Below are positions 8,517 through 15,875 of a stretch of 21,069 bases of DNA, piece by piece. Below the pieces are notes generated by a model. It saw only the letters and a program-made list of their open reading frames with translations. It was not told the DNA's origin and did no database searches. The stretch is from DASWRT01 sp036403035 (GTDB lineage Bacteria > Pseudomonadota > Alphaproteobacteria > ATCC43930 > CGMCC-115725), in the NCBI GenBank assembly GCA_036403035.1, contig DASWRT010000512.1:1-21069 (forward strand), read 5' to 3'. Every line of letters starts with the position of its first letter. The first letter of the stretch is position 1. Both the position numbers and the translations under genes were made by a program.

Positions 8517-9782
8517 ATGAAGACGACCACAACTGCCGGCCTGACCCGGCGCAAATTCCTGGCGAGCGGCACGGCCGCTGCCGCAACGGCATCCGTGCTC
8601 CCGGTGCTGCATCCGCGCCGCGCCCGCGGCGCCACGCCGCCCGTCCGCATCGGCGTCCTCACCGATATGTCCGGCCCCTACGCGGAGGACAGCGGCCAGG
8701 GCTCGGTCGTCTCGGCGCAGCTCGCGATCGAGGATTTCGCGAAGGAGCATCCGGAGCTGAAGGTCGATCTGATCTCCGCCGACATGCAGGGCAAGCCCGA
8801 CGTCGCCGCAGCGATCGCCTCCGCCTGGTACGACCGCGACGGGATCGACGTGATCGTCGACCTGCCGGTGTCGTCGGCCGCGCTCGCCGTCGCCTCGATC
8901 GCCAGGGAGAAGAACAAGGTCGCGATCCTCAACGCCGGCACGTCCGATCTCAGCGGCAAGGCGTGCAGCCCGAACCATATCCAATGGGCCTTCGACACCT
9001 ATTCGCTCGCCGCCTCCACCGGCCGCGCGGTCGTCGCCGAGGGCGGCGACAGCTGGTATTTCGTCCAGGCCAACTACGCCTTCGGCGCCTCGCTGGTCGA
9101 GGATGCGACGGGCGTCGTCAAGGACGGCGGCGGCAAGATCGTCGGCACCGTCAAGTATCCGTTCCCTGAAACGACGGACTTCTCGTCCTTCCTGCTCCAG
9201 GCGCAGTCGAGCGGCGCCAAGGTCATCGCCTTCGCCAGCGCCGGGGCCGACACCGCGAACCTCGTGAAGCAGGCGCGCGAGTTCGGCGTCGCGAGCGGCG
9301 GCACCCGGCTCGCCGCGCTGCTCTGCTTCATCCCGCAGGTGCATGCGATCGGCCTCGCGGGCGCGCAGGGCCTGATGCTCACCGAAGCGTTCTATTGGGA
9401 CATGAACGATGCGACGCGCGCCTTCTCGGCCCGCTTCTCGCCGCAGTTCCACGGCAACATGCCCTGCACGATCCAGGTCGGCTGCTACTCCGGCGTCCTG
9501 CACTATCTCAAGGCGGTCTCGGCGATGGGCGTCGACGCCGCCCGAGCCGACGGCGCCGCCGCCGTCGCGAAGATGAAGGAGATCCCGACCGAGGATAGCG
9601 TCTTCGGCCGCGGCCGGGTGCGGGAGGACGGGCGCAAGATCCACGACATGCACCTGTTCCAGGTGAAGGCGCCGTCGGAATCGAAGCAGCCTTGGGACTA
9701 TTTCCGCCTCGTCCGCACCACGCCGGGCGAGCAGGCCTACCGCCCGCTGGCCGCCGGCCACTGCCCGATGGTGCGCACGTAG
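8517..9782 (+). CDS. ABC transporter substrate-binding protein, LIV/aromatic type (periplasmic binding fold I)
   Basis: A 421-residue exported binding protein. The N-terminus has a twin-arginine signal, LTRRKFLASG (9-18), then a hydrophobic alanine-rich stretch, with probable cleavage near residue 39-40 before TPPVRIGVLTDMSGPYAED. That start of the mature chain is typical of the Leu/Ile/Val family, whose members in alphaproteobacteria often bind amino acids, amides or aromatic acids such as benzoate and p-coumarate. A strong GAGGAGGGG ribosome binding site precedes the ATG. No permease or ATPase gene of the same transporter is in the window, so it must work with components encoded elsewhere. 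Its position between acyl-CoA dehydrogenase and crotonase genes suggests an aromatic or phenylpropanoid ligand (inference). Confidence 0.92.
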   Translation: MKTTTTAGLTRRKFLASGTAAAATASVLPVLHPRRARGATPPVRIGVLTDMSGPYAEDSGQGSVVSAQLAIEDFAKEHPELKVDLISADMQGKPDVAAAIASAWYDRDGIDVIVDLPVSSAALAVASIAREKNKVAILNAGTSDLSGKACSPNHIQWAFDTYSLAASTGRAVVAEGGDSWYFVQANYAFGASLVEDATGVVKDGGGKIVGTVKYPFPETTDFSSFLLQAQSSGAKVIAFASAGADTANLVKQAREFGVASGGTRLAALLCFIPQVHAIGLAGAQGLMLTEAFYWDMNDATRAFSARFSPQFHGNMPCTIQVGCYSGVLHYLKAVSAMGVDAARADGAAAVAKMKEIPTEDSVFGRGRVREDGRKIHDMHLFQVKAPSESKQPWDYFRLVRTTPGEQAYRPLAAGHCPMVRT

Positions 9783-9825
9783 CGCGAGGCGGTATAGAGC
9801 ACGCGAACCCGCGCCGCGTTCACCC

Positions 9826-9857
9826 CCGCTGCGGTGGCGACATCGTTGCCGCAGCGG
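9826..9857 (+). repeat. Strong hairpin between the binding-protein and crotonase genes
   Basis: CCGCTGCGG (9826-9834) and CCGCAGCGG (9849-9857) are exact inverted repeats. The 14-base loop can partly continue the stem through G-U pairs, so the RNA would form a long GC-rich hairpin. No T-run follows. Such a structure behind a binding-protein gene would fit differential expression, with high binding protein and lower downstream enzyme. Confidence 0.55.
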
Positions 9858-9877
9858 AGAAGATCGGAACCGACACG

Positions 9878-10678
9878 ATGCCGCAACCACCGTCTCCCAC
9901 GCAGCCCGAACTGCCGCATCTCGCGATCGAGCGCCGCGGCGCGGTCGTCGTCGTCCGGCTCGACCGGCCGGCGAAGCGGAACGCCGTCAACGACGACCTG
10001 CTGCGCTCGCTGGAAGCCTTCTTCCGGCAGCCTCCCGACGAGGCGCGCGCCGTGGTGCTGTGCGGCGCCGGCGATCATTTCTGCGCCGGGCTCGATCTCT
10101 CCGAGCATCGCGACCGCGATGCCTTCGAGGTGATGGAGCACTCGCGCTGGTGGCACGCGGTCTTCGAGCGCATCCAGTACGGCCGCGTCCCCGTCGTCGT
10201 CGCGATGCGGGGCGGGGTGATCGGCGGTGGGCTCGAACTGGCCGCCGCGACCCATGTCCGCATCGCCGAGCGCTCCTGCTTCTACGCGCTCCCCGAGGGG
10301 CAGCGCGGCATCTTCGTCGGCGGCGGCGCGACGGTGCGCGTCGCCCGGCTGATCGGCGCCGGCCGCATGGTCGAGATGATGCTTACCGGGCACGTCTACG
10401 ACGCGGAGGAGGGGCAGCGCCTCGGGCTGTCGCACTATCTCGTCGGCGACGGGGAGGCGCTGCCGAAGGCGATCGAGCTGGCCGAGAAGATCGCCGGCAA
10501 CGCCCAGGCGTCCAACTACGCCGTGCTGCACGCGATCGGCCGCATCGCCGAGATGGGGCCAGCCGAAGGACTCTTCACGGAATCGCTGATGGCGGCGCTG
10601 GTGCAGACCGGCCCCGAGGCCCGCGAGCGGCTCCAGGCTTTCCTCGATCGCCGGAGCGAGCGCGTCCGTCCCGGTTAG
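9878..10678 (+). CDS. Enoyl-CoA hydratase/isomerase family protein (crotonase)
   Basis: A 266-residue single-domain crotonase. The oxyanion-hole segment is FCAGLDLSEH (68-77). IGGGLELAAATH (115-126) contains Glu120, and ALPEGQRGIFVGGGA (137-151) contains Glu140; these correspond to the two catalytic glutamates of rat crotonase (144 and 164). Having both favours water addition to an enoyl-CoA over the hydratase-lyase chemistry of feruloyl-CoA (HCHL/Ech) enzymes, which as I recall lack the first glutamate. I chose the ATG at 9878; its ribosome binding site is weak (CGGA about nine bases upstream) and upstream reading in this frame overlaps the binding-protein gene. The CoA ligase gene follows after 53 bp, so it probably acts on that ligase's product. 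A role in box-pathway dehydroadipyl-CoA hydration is an alternative. Confidence 0.87.
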   Translation: MPQPPSPTQPELPHLAIERRGAVVVVRLDRPAKRNAVNDDLLRSLEAFFRQPPDEARAVVLCGAGDHFCAGLDLSEHRDRDAFEVMEHSRWWHAVFERIQYGRVPVVVAMRGGVIGGGLELAAATHVRIAERSCFYALPEGQRGIFVGGGATVRVARLIGAGRMVEMMLTGHVYDAEEGQRLGLSHYLVGDGEALPKAIELAEKIAGNAQASNYAVLHAIGRIAEMGPAEGLFTESLMAALVQTGPEARERLQAFLDRRSERVRPG

Positions 10679-10731
10679 GTGCATAATCCGGCGACGTGAC
10701 GACGCGCGCAGAACAAGACGGGGGAGGAGAC

Positions 10732-12639
10732 ATGAGCGCGACGACGGTCGGGCTGTCGATGCCGGACGGGCGGCGCGCGGCTTCGGAAGATAAATTCGCC
10801 CCGCCGCGGGTCGAGATCGAGCGCCGCGCCGACGGCGCGATGGTCCTGCGCTCGCCGATGCCGCTCGGCGATCATGCGCCGAGCGTCGGTGCGATGCTCG
10901 AAGCCTGGGCCGCTGCGGCTCCCGACCGCGTCTTCCTGGCGGAGCGGCCCGCGCACGGCGGCGAGGGCTGGCGCAGCGTCACCTACGAAGAGGCGCGCCG
11001 CGCCGTCCGCGCCGTCGGTCAGGCGCTGCTCGACCGCAGCCTCTCCGCCGAGCGCCCGGTGCTGATCCTCGCGGAGAACGGCATCGATCACGCGCTGATG
11101 GTGCTGGGGGCGATGCATGTCGGCATCCCGGTCGCGCCGGTCTCGACCGCCTATGCGCGGCCGTCGAAGGATTTCGCGAAGCTCCGCTACATCGCCGATC
11201 TGGTGCGGCCGGGACTGGTGTTCGTCGACGATCCGGCGCGCTGGCCGGCGGCGCTGGACGCGGTCGATTTCGGCGGCGCCGAACTGGTCGCCGGCACGGC
11301 GCCCGCCGCGGGCGGACGCCGCTGCACGCCGTTCGCCGATCTCGCGGCGACGTCGCCGCGCGCGGGCGGCGCTGTCGATGCTGCCTTCGCGTCGGTCGGG
11401 CCGGACACGGTCGCGAAGATCCTCTTCACGTCCGGCTCGACCGACCTGCCGAAGGGCGTCGTCAACACGCACCGCATGCTCTGCTCGAACCAGCAGATGA
11501 TTGCGCAGCTCTGGCCGTTCCTCGGCACGCGGCGGCCGCCCGTGCTCGTCGACTGGCTGCCGTGGAATCACACGTTCGGCGCCAACCACAATTTCAACCT
11601 CGTGCTGCGGCACGGCGGCACGATGTATATCGACGGCGGCAAGCCGGCGCCGGGCCTCGTCGACCGCACCGTCGCGAACCTACGCGAGGTCTCGCCGACG
11701 CTGTACTTCAACGTACCGCGCGGCTACGCGATGCTGATCGACCGGCTGGAAGCCGACGCGGAGTTGCGCGACCGGTTCTTCCGCGAGCTGGAACTGATCT
11801 TCTATGCCGGCGCGGCGCTGCCGCAGAGCCTCTGGACGCGGCTGGAGGCGCTGTCGTTCGCGGCGCGCGGCGAGATCGTGCCGATGGTCTCGTCATGGGG
11901 CCTTACCGAGACTGCGCCGATGGCGACCTCGGTGCATTTCCCGATCGACCGCGCCGGGATCATCGGCCTCCCGGGGCCCGGCATTGAACTGAAGCTGGTG
12001 CCGGCCGACGATAAGTTGGAGATGCGCGTCCGCGGCCCCAACGTGACGCCCGGCTATTGGAAGCGGCCCGACCTCACCGCCGCCTGCTTCGACGAGGAGG
12101 GGTTCTACCGCACCGGCGACGCCGCGCTCTTCGCCGACCCTGCCGATCCGCGCCGCGGAATCGTCTTCGACGGCCGCATCGGCGAGAATTTCAAGCTGCT
12201 GTCCGGCACCTGGGTCAATGTCGGGGCGCTGCGCGTCGCCGCGATCGCCGCCGCCGCGCCGGTGATCGAGGATGCCGTCGTCGCCGGGCATGACCGCGAC
12301 GAGATCGGCCTCCTCGTGTTCCCGAACCTCGCCGGCTGCCGCTCGCTCTGTCCCGACTTGCCGGCGGACGCGCCGGTCGCCGATCTCGTCGCCGCGCCTG
12401 CCGTGCGCGCCGCGCTCGCCGCCGGCCTTGCCCGGCACAACGCGGCCTGCGGCGGGGCCAGCTCGATGCGCATCCCGCGCGCGCTGTTTCTGACCGAACC
12501 ACCCTCGATCGACGCCAACGAGATCACCGACAAGGGCTACATCAATCAGCGCGCCGCCCTGACCCGCCGCGCCCCATGGGTCGAGCGCCTCTATGCCGAA
12601 CCGCGCGACCCTGCGGTGGTGGCCACCACGCCGCTGTAA
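10732..12639 (+). CDS. Feruloyl-CoA synthase-like acyl-CoA ligase
   Basis: A 635-residue acyl-adenylating enzyme. Motifs in order are the ATP phosphate loop LFTSGSTDLPKGVVNT (231-246), WLPWNHTFGANHNFN (275-289), the adenine motif SSWGLTET (387-394), YRTGD with Asp463, and a C-terminal EITDKGYINQRA with Lys601 near the position of the adenylation lysine. The WNHTFG.NHNFN and DKGYINQR segments are characteristic of feruloyl-CoA synthases, which activate ferulate, p-coumarate or related cinnamates with ATP and CoA. The phosphate loop has Asp in place of the usual Gly (STGLPKG to STDLPKG). The ATG at 10732 sits just after GGGGAGGAGA; an in-frame GTG at 10696 is less likely. Last gene of the rightward run that includes acyl-CoA dehydrogenase, binding protein and crotonase. 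Confidence 0.88.
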   Translation: MSATTVGLSMPDGRRAASEDKFAPPRVEIERRADGAMVLRSPMPLGDHAPSVGAMLEAWAAAAPDRVFLAERPAHGGEGWRSVTYEEARRAVRAVGQALLDRSLSAERPVLILAENGIDHALMVLGAMHVGIPVAPVSTAYARPSKDFAKLRYIADLVRPGLVFVDDPARWPAALDAVDFGGAELVAGTAPAAGGRRCTPFADLAATSPRAGGAVDAAFASVGPDTVAKILFTSGSTDLPKGVVNTHRMLCSNQQMIAQLWPFLGTRRPPVLVDWLPWNHTFGANHNFNLVLRHGGTMYIDGGKPAPGLVDRTVANLREVSPTLYFNVPRGYAMLIDRLEADAELRDRFFRELELIFYAGAALPQSLWTRLEALSFAARGEIVPMVSSWGLTETAPMATSVHFPIDRAGIIGLPGPGIELKLVPADDKLEMRVRGPNVTPGYWKRPDLTAACFDEEGFYRTGDAALFADPADPRRGIVFDGRIGENFKLLSGTWVNVGALRVAAIAAAAPVIEDAVVAGHDRDEIGLLVFPNLAGCRSLCPDLPADAPVADLVAAPAVRAALAAGLARHNAACGGASSMRIPRALFLTEPPSIDANEITDKGYINQRAALTRRAPWVERLYAEPRDPAVVATTPL

Positions 12640-12825
12640 GCGGGGGCGTGCCCGGCGTCGATTCACGGTTCCGCGCCGCCGTTTCCGGTTCTCATGCAAG
12701 ACAACCGGCCGTTGCTTCTCGCGGAAGCGGCGCTGCCGACGCCCCGTACCGTTGTATTTTTGCCTAAATCCGATCATTTATGGTCTAGTGATAATCATAA
12801 GGGTTGCAACATAGGTTTGAAGGCG

Positions 12826-12841
12826 TAACAATCGATCGTTA
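12826..12841. promoter_or_regulatory. 16-bp near-perfect palindrome, possible MarR-family operator
   Basis: TAACAATCGATCGTTA pairs at seven of eight positions around its centre. MarR proteins bind as dimers to palindromes of about this size, and a MarR gene starts 275 bp downstream. It overlaps the -10 of a weak candidate promoter. The link to the MarR protein is inference. Confidence 0.35.
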
Positions 12842-12864
12842 TAGACCAGCCGAAAGGCGAGAAT

Positions 12865-12899
12865 GACCTTATGCGGTTCCGCTCGCACCGAATAAGGTC
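12865..12899. repeat. Nested inverted repeat in the gene-free region
   Basis: GACCTTAT (12865-12872) and ATAAGGTC (12892-12899) are exact inverted repeats. Directly inside, GCGG-TT-CCGC (12873-12882) forms a second small hairpin. Two more ATAAGG-like sequences follow just to the right (GATAAGGA near 12902-12909). It may be an RNA structure or a set of protein sites. Confidence 0.4.
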
Positions 12900-13115
12900 T
12901 GATAAGGACGATTGGGGGTATCGGCGTGCGGCCTGAGCAGCGGAAGCGTCTGAGCCACAAGACTGATCCGCAATGTGAAATCATTGCGTGCCGCTTTCCA
13001 AGTAACTCGACCGGAACCCGAAAGAAAGCGAGGAATGCCGGCGCTACGTTGCCGGTGGTGCTCCCGGCCGCCATGCAACGCTCCCGGCCTGTCTGCCTTT
13101 AGGGACTGACGAACC

Positions 13116-13613
13116 ATGCAGACGGAATCCTCCTCGGACGCCGGCCCGGACAGCCCGTCGGGACCGCCGCAACCGGCGGGCGAGATCGATTTCGGCGTTC
13201 TGCCGAGCCTTTTCGGCTATCACTTGCGGCGGGCGCAGGTCGCGGTCTTCCACCATTGGTCGGCGGCGATCCGGGCCATCAACATCACGCCGGGCCAAGC
13301 CGGCGTGCTGATCGTGATCTCGCGCAACCCCGGCCTTACCCAGGCTGCGCTGGCCCGCGCGATGGGCATCGAGAAGCCGACGATGCTTGAGGTGGTCGAC
13401 AAGCTCGACCGGGTCGGTTTCATCGAGCGGCGGCCTTTTCCGAACGACCGGCGCTCGCGGGCGCTGCACCTCACCGCGCTTGGCGAGCGTTTCGCCGTCG
13501 AGCTTGCGACGCTGCTCCTCGACCACGAGCGGCGGATGATGGAGGGCTTCGCGCCGCAGGAGCGGGAACAGCTCATGGCTTTCCTGAAGCGCCTCTCTCA
13601 AATCAAGCCGTAG
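13116..13613 (+). CDS. MarR family transcriptional regulator (possibly CouR/FerC-like)
   Basis: A 165-residue protein with a winged helix-turn-helix at about 60-120: TPGQAGVLIVI (58-68), the recognition helix around QAALARAMGIEKPTMLEVVDKL (76-97, split here only for description), and a wing RRPFPNDRRSRALHLT (105-120). Flanking helices (27-58 and 123-162) would form the dimer interface. AGGGA lies ten bases before the ATG. It follows the feruloyl-CoA-synthase-like ligase on the same strand; in Rhodopseudomonas and Sphingobium, hydroxycinnamate genes are controlled by MarR regulators (CouR, FerC) that respond to the CoA thioester, so a similar job is plausible. The effector cannot be read from the sequence. 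Confidence 0.88.
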   Translation: MQTESSSDAGPDSPSGPPQPAGEIDFGVLPSLFGYHLRRAQVAVFHHWSAAIRAINITPGQAGVLIVISRNPGLTQAALARAMGIEKPTMLEVVDKLDRVGFIERRPFPNDRRSRALHLTALGERFAVELATLLLDHERRMMEGFAPQEREQLMAFLKRLSQIKP

Positions 13614-13632
13614 TGTTCGGACGGTAAATTTC

Positions 13633-13645
13633 CGGTCGACGACCG
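13633..13645. terminator. Short hairpin between convergent MarR and Nramp-like genes
   Basis: CGGTC-GAC-GACCG is a perfect 5-bp stem in the 33-bp gap between the two stop codons. On the leftward strand it is followed by GGAAATTT, which gives a weak T-run. It could act as a modest terminator for the leftward gene; the stem is short. Confidence 0.25.
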
Positions 13646-13646
13646 T

Positions 13647-14957
13647 TCAGAGGAAGAAGAACCCGACCGTGACGATCCCCATGACGAACGTCGCGAGCCA
13701 TCCGATGACGAACATCGGTCGCGGCAGCGTCAGCCGGCCCATGATGCGCGGGTTCATCGAGATCACCATCATCACCGCCATCAGCGGAGCGGCGAGCACC
13801 CCGTTCAGGACCGCGCTCCAGTAGAGCGCCTTGATCGGGTCGAGCGAGGTGAAATTCAGGACGGCGCCGCCCAGCGTCGTCGTCGCGATCACCGCGTAGA
13901 ATCCTTTAGCCTCTCGAAATCGGTGGTCCAACCCTTCCGTCCAGCGGAAGACTTCGCTTACCGCGTATGCTGCGGAACCGGCCAGCACCGGGACGGCCAG
14001 CATGCCGGTTCCGAGAATGCCCGCGGCGAAGAGGGCGAAGGTGAACTCCCCCGCGACGGGTCTCAGCGCCTCGGCCGCTTGAGCGGACGTCTGGATGTCG
14101 GTCACGCCGCTGGCGTGCAAAGTCGCCGCGGTCGCGACGATGATGAACAGGGCGATCAGGTTGGAGAACCCCATCCCGACCATGGTGTCGGTCCGGATGC
14201 GCGCAAGTTCCGGTCCGGCCTCGCGAGGCGTGATGCAGAGAGCCTTGGCGCGGCGCCAATGCTGCTCCTCCACCTCCTGGCTGGCCTGCCAGAAAAACAG
14301 GTAGGGGCTGATGGTGGTGCCGAGGACGGCGATCATCGCCATCGCATGCGGTCCGTCGAACACCACGTGCGGAACCAGCGTGCCGTAAAGGGCCGCTCCC
14401 CAGGGCACATGCACGCTGAAGACGACCGCGACGTACGCGAACAGCGAAAGCGTCGTCCATTTCAGAAGGGGGGCGTAGCGGCTGTAGGAAATGAAGATTT
14501 CGAGCAGGATGCAGACGACCCCGAACAGCACGGTATAGGCCTGCTCGGGGCCGCCGATCAGCAAGCCCAGCGCGGCGCCCATCGCTCCGAGGTCGGCGCC
14601 GAGATTGAACACGTTGGCGACGAGCAGCAGGATCACGACCGTGCGCAGGAGCCAGCGCGGGTAATGGCGGCGAAGGTTCTGGGCTATGCCTCGGCCGGTG
14701 ACGCAGCCGATCCGTGCGCTCACCTCCTGGATGACCGCCATGAGAGGGAAACTGAACAGCATCGTCCAGGCGAGGCCGTAGCCGAACTGAGCCCCGACCT
14801 GACTGTAGGTCGCGATGCCGCTCGGATCGTCGTCAGCCGCCCCGGTGACCAAGCCAGGTCCGAGAATTTTCAGGAGGCCCGTGCGTTTTGCCGGCGGGAC
14901 GCCGGGCAGGCGCGGAGCGGAAGCGCCGGTCGTCCTGGTCGCAGGGAGGTCAGTCAT
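13647..14957 (-). CDS. Nramp-family divalent metal transporter with non-canonical metal-site motifs
   Basis: A 436-residue polytopic inner-membrane protein with about 11 hydrophobic segments and the overall Nramp/LeuT-fold pattern. In canonical Mn2+/Fe2+ Nramps the first helix has DPGN and the sixth has MPH. Here the first-helix motif is ADDDPSGIATYSQ (41-53) and the sixth-helix segment is GTTISPYLFFWQAS (213-226), without the methionine that confers selectivity for soft transition metals. This resembles a broad bacterial subgroup and possibly the NRAMP-related Mg2+ carriers, so the ion is uncertain. I prefer the ATG at 14955-14957, preceded by GAGAG about nine bases upstream, over a TTG eight codons earlier. 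It is convergent with the MarR gene and has no functional link visible to its neighbours. Confidence 0.87.
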   Translation of the reverse strand: MTDLPATRTTGASAPRLPGVPPAKRTGLLKILGPGLVTGAADDDPSGIATYSQVGAQFGYGLAWTMLFSFPLMAVIQEVSARIGCVTGRGIAQNLRRHYPRWLLRTVVILLLVANVFNLGADLGAMGAALGLLIGGPEQAYTVLFGVVCILLEIFISYSRYAPLLKWTTLSLFAYVAVVFSVHVPWGAALYGTLVPHVVFDGPHAMAMIAVLGTTISPYLFFWQASQEVEEQHWRRAKALCITPREAGPELARIRTDTMVGMGFSNLIALFIIVATAATLHASGVTDIQTSAQAAEALRPVAGEFTFALFAAGILGTGMLAVPVLAGSAAYAVSEVFRWTEGLDHRFREAKGFYAVIATTTLGGAVLNFTSLDPIKALYWSAVLNGVLAAPLMAVMMVISMNPRIMGRLTLPRPMFVIGWLATFVMGIVTVGFFFL

Positions 14958-15263
14958 CCCGATATCTCTCGTGTACGGCAACCGTCGATGGCCATCTGTA
15001 TAGTCTAAGCCAACCGTGCCGGGATGGGTATTTCGCGAGCGTTTCCGCGGTCGGATTATATCGACGGCTGCCGAGCGAGACGTATCGGCGGTTGGTGAAG
15101 CCCGTGCAGCGTCTGGGGTGGAGTCAAGTGGGGTGAAGTCGGGCGCTCGACGCTCATGCGGCTGCGCCGCGGGAGCACGGGTGCCGCTGCCGATGCAGCG
15201 ATCGGAAGAGCCGGCTGCCGTATATCACCGCTTCTCTGCGGTTGCCGATCCACGCTCGGCAAA
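14958..15263. other. 306-bp intergenic region upstream of the Nramp-like gene
   Basis: No gene is supported here. It must hold the leftward promoter of the transporter; TATACA (plus-strand TGTATA, 14997-15002) is a possible -10 without a clear -35. A short direct repeat, GGGGTGGAGTC (15115-15125) and GGGGTGAAGTC (15130-15140), recurs with 15-bp spacing. Nothing else stands out. Confidence 0.3.
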
Positions 15264-15737
15264 CTACGGGCGATTTTGCTCCTGCTGCGGCGAAGAGGAA
15301 GTGCTGGCGGCGGGGTCCGGCGCCTGCCCGGTGCGAAAAAACTGCATGCCGATGAAGCCCGCGCAGAGGACCAGAATGACGAGCCAGAGCGCGGCGGTGA
15401 CATTCGTCTTCTCGCCCGCCGCACCGGCAATTCGACCCGGTGAGGAAGCGGGGGCGCGCTCCGGCAGGAGTTGCACCAGTCGGGCCGCGATCGCCCGCAC
15501 GTCCGACGGCTCCCACCGGCCCGTCGGCAGCCGCGCGATCATCGCAGCCAGCGCGGGGGCCGCGGTCTCCTTCGGAAGGCTCGATAGGCGAGCCGCCTCT
15601 CCCCAAGGATCCAGCGCAAGTCTCGACAGCGCGGAAAGAACGGTCAACTGTATCCCGCTTTCCTCTTCGCCGATGGGCGCAAAAAGGAATCCGTTGAACT
15701 CGGAGTTTATAAGCGAGAATTCTGTTCGAAGTGTCAT
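15264..15737 (-). CDS. Hypothetical protein with one C-terminal membrane segment
   Basis: A 157-residue protein of unknown function. The first ~95 residues are a compact, soluble-looking domain beginning MTLRTEFSLINSEFNGFLFA, with LDPWGEAARLSSLP (42-55) and RLPTGRWEPSDVRAIAARLVQLLP (69-92). A single strongly hydrophobic helix (VTAALWLVILVLCAGFIGMQFF, about 113-134; positions only approximate) precedes a short Ser/Pro/Gln-rich tail. I recognise the N-terminal pattern as one seen in uncharacterised proteins of Bradyrhizobium-like bacteria, but know no function. Its layout suggests a cytoplasmic domain tethered to the inner membrane. An ATG at 15744-15746 would add three residues; neither start has a strong ribosome binding site. 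The preferred reading frame is supported over the overlapping 15154-15753 frame by its non-arginine-rich composition. Confidence 0.72.
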   Translation of the reverse strand: MTLRTEFSLINSEFNGFLFAPIGEEESGIQLTVLSALSRLALDPWGEAARLSSLPKETAAPALAAMIARLPTGRWEPSDVRAIAARLVQLLPERAPASSPGRIAGAAGEKTNVTAALWLVILVLCAGFIGMQFFRTGQAPDPAASTSSSPQQEQNRP

Positions 15738-15875
15738 GGCTATCATGCCCCAATAGGGACTACGTTAAGCCATCAAATGGCGACTATTTTAATAAATTCA
15801 ACATACCGAAACCGCGGAGTATTTATTTAGATCTTCAGTGCAATGTTTTATTCGTTGTTTGGCTCAAGGCGTTCT

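Larger units (their letters stand above)
12640..13115. other. 476-bp gene-free region with several palindromes, upstream of the MarR gene
   Basis: I see no convincing gene here: the short open frames lack a ribosome binding site and family motifs. About 12745-12850 is clearly more A/T-rich than the surroundings. It holds TGGTCTA (12781-12787) matched by TAGACCA (12842-12848), TGATAATCA (about 12789-12797), GTTGCAAC (12803-12810), the 16-bp near-palindrome at 12826-12841, and the hairpin at 12865-12899. A weak promoter-like pair is TTGCAA (12804-12809) and AACAAT (12827-12832), 17 bases apart. It may hold the MarR gene's promoter with a long leader, or a small RNA. Confidence 0.4.

Noticed and set aside
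6657..9890. A leftward open frame of 1077 codons opposite the acyl-CoA dehydrogenase and binding-protein genes
   Set aside because: It is an artefact of very high third-position GC: the translation is rich in Arg/Ala/Gly/His with no domain motif, and both plus-strand genes have full family motifs and ribosome binding sites.
12778..13117. Small leftward open frames (82 and 98 codons) in the gene-free region
   Set aside because: No ribosome binding site, no recognisable motif, and they run through the palindromes; kept as non-coding.
15115..15140. Two 11-bp direct repeats as possible iterons of an origin
   Set aside because: Only two imperfect copies, no replication gene and no A/T-rich unwinding region next to them.
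15154..15753. A 199-codon leftward frame overlapping the hypothetical protein in another phase
   Set aside because: It is Arg/Gly-rich and shows no hydrophobic or domain pattern, unlike the frame 15264-15737, which has a clean membrane helix and a family-like N-terminus.
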